From contig JBBDHG010000009.1 of NCBI GenBank assembly GCA_037951165.1, positions 14,658,501 to 14,722,500 of the forward strand: a DNA stretch of 64,000 bases, given 5' to 3'. Below are positions 62,901 to 64,000 of the stretch, piece after piece (positions within the stretch are counted from its first letter, which is position 1; the number at the start of each line of letters is the position of its first letter). The position numbers and the translations under genes were made by a program. The notes under the pieces are model-generated. The model did not search any database. It worked only from the letters and a program-made list of their open reading frames with translations, and was not told where the DNA came from. Source of the stretch: Lophius americanus. Lineage: Eukaryota > Chordata > Actinopteri > Lophiiformes > Lophiidae.

Positions 62901-64000
62901 GACCCAGAGACCGTGGGGATGATCCATGGATCTTTCTTCTGGGGATATATAGTCACTCAGATTCCAGGAGGGTACATATCCTCCAGACTGGCTGCAAACA
63001 GGTAATAAACTACAGACAAACAGTAAGGGTGGGCATGAGTGAAACATTTATTAATCTCCTAAATTAAAATAGGTGTAATATTTGTGCTCGCAGTGGTTGT
63101 GTCTGTGGGTGTGAAGAAGGGGGTCTGACCTGACCGCAGAAAAATTGGGGATTTGGCTGATGCCCACCAGGCGTGCCTCCTCATGTTAATGAGGTCCCAT
63201 GGGACCACCATGTCTAATCCTTTATGTTCACCGGCATGGCAACCACATCAGTCAAAACATTGTACGACAAGCAGCTCTGAGTAATTACTGCGAATATGAT
63301 TTTTATTCAAAAGTGGGATACAATTAGACAAAGGCAGAAAAATATGTAACAAAGAATATTGAATATAGAAAAATATGATTTCTTCTTTTTAAATGTAGGA
63401 GAAGAACTCATTTTAACAACAAAACTGTAAGGAAATCGTTTAATCTAGACAAGATGATAATGTATATAGGCAATAAAAGCAATCAAAGTATGAAAAGGTC
63501 ACAGTATCAATCTTTGTGCATCGACACAATTAGATATGATTTCAATGGAGTCTAAATAAGATGCAAATCTTTGAGGAGCTGCATAATGCCAAGTCAGCTG
63601 AGCCCACTGATGCCTTCTGCTGCAAACACCTCTTGTCCTCGCTCCCCTGGAAACTGAAGAACTGCCTGTCGTTTGTGTGTGGAGCCCAATTATTATTGAT
63701 TTATTATCTTACATATCTTATCTATCTTATCTATCTTATCTATCTTATTCATCTCTATCTTACCTCTATCTTATTATATATTACTTATTAGCATTTATTC
63801 TTCTTGTGTATATAGTATAAACATGCCATACAAAAATATACATTTAAATACTTACTGAATGTGTCCATCTCTTCAATCTGAGCATTAGTTCATAGCTACA
63901 ATGTATGCAGTTGAATACAATCAAGGATATGTTTAATAATCCCAATCCACTGTTTATCCAGAGTTTTTGGGGCTGCCATTGTGCTGACATCCACCCTCAA
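59983..64000 (+). CDS. slc17a6: Vesicular glutamate transporter 2 (VGLUT2), 5' part; cut by the window edge
   Basis: SLC17-family major-facilitator transporter that loads glutamate into synaptic vesicles using the V-ATPase-driven membrane potential. Exons present: 59983-60068, 61390-61645, 62883-63001, and 63962 to the right edge. Phases agree. The first 165 or so residues match human VGLUT2: [97 protein letters not shown], and [12 protein letters not shown]. Arg88 in helix 1 falls at the same number as in human, and His129 matches human His128, both residues needed for transport. The start is the ATG after AAATGGAGCC, whose product MEPGKEG aligns with the human N-terminus. Which teleost copy (slc17a6a or slc17a6b) this is cannot be told. 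The rest lies beyond 64000. Confidence 0.95.
62518..62605 (+). repeat. Dispersed repeat, partner of 44615-44705
   Basis: CGCTAGGGGGAGCTATATGC and TGCAACCTTTGGCTGTCACT align with the copy in the ano5 intron. It lies in slc17a6 intron 2. Confidence 0.55.
63700..63775 (+). repeat. TCTATCTTA microsatellite-like repeat
   Basis: About four copies of the nine-base unit TCTATCTTA with degenerate flanks, in slc17a6 intron 3. It generates a spurious Ile/Tyr/Leu-rich open frame. Confidence 0.75.

Overview
This is nuclear DNA of a ray-finned (teleost-like) fish. The genes have many short exons with GT-AG introns, the gaps are AT-rich and full of degenerate repeats typical of fish genomes, and the proteins match vertebrate families in every exon. 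Nothing prokaryotic, plasmid-like or viral was seen. Exons were joined by hand from splice signals, reading phase and remembered human proteins; no search was run.

Layout. Positions 2-121 may be the tail of an unidentified plus-strand gene. From 1687 to 10053 (minus) lies sigirr, an inhibitory IL-1/Toll receptor-family gene, here with two Ig domains (the fish form called DIGIRR) instead of the single one in mammals. From 12258 to 25084 (minus) lies ano9, 24 coding exons giving 785 residues. A 5.7 kb gap without a recognised gene follows. From 30762 to 55249 (plus) lies ano5, 22 coding exons giving about 962 residues. From 56866 to 58053 (plus) is a P2Y-like rhodopsin-family receptor with a small 5' exon. 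From 59983 to the right edge (plus) is the start of slc17a6 (VGLUT2), cut off in its fourth coding exon.

How the genes relate. ano9 and ano5 are paralogous TMEM16 proteins arranged head to head. Sigirr-ano9 matches the human 11p15.5 neighbourhood and ano5-slc17a6 matches human 11p14.3, so the window joins two blocks that are far apart in human. The genes do not form one pathway: cytokine signalling control, two membrane scramblase or channel-type proteins, one nucleotide- or metabolite-type receptor, and vesicular glutamate loading.

Non-coding content of note: a perfect double palindrome beside a LINE fragment (12438-12493), a 29-bp-arm foldback in an ano9 intron (18020-18101), a second LINE remnant, a Tc1-like transposase remnant, a tRNA-derived SINE fragment, an 18-bp minisatellite with a 72-bp higher-order period inside a dispersed repeat (53828-54151), a G-quadruplex tract and a REST/RE1-like site upstream of slc17a6, and a possible internal promoter in ano5 intron 1.
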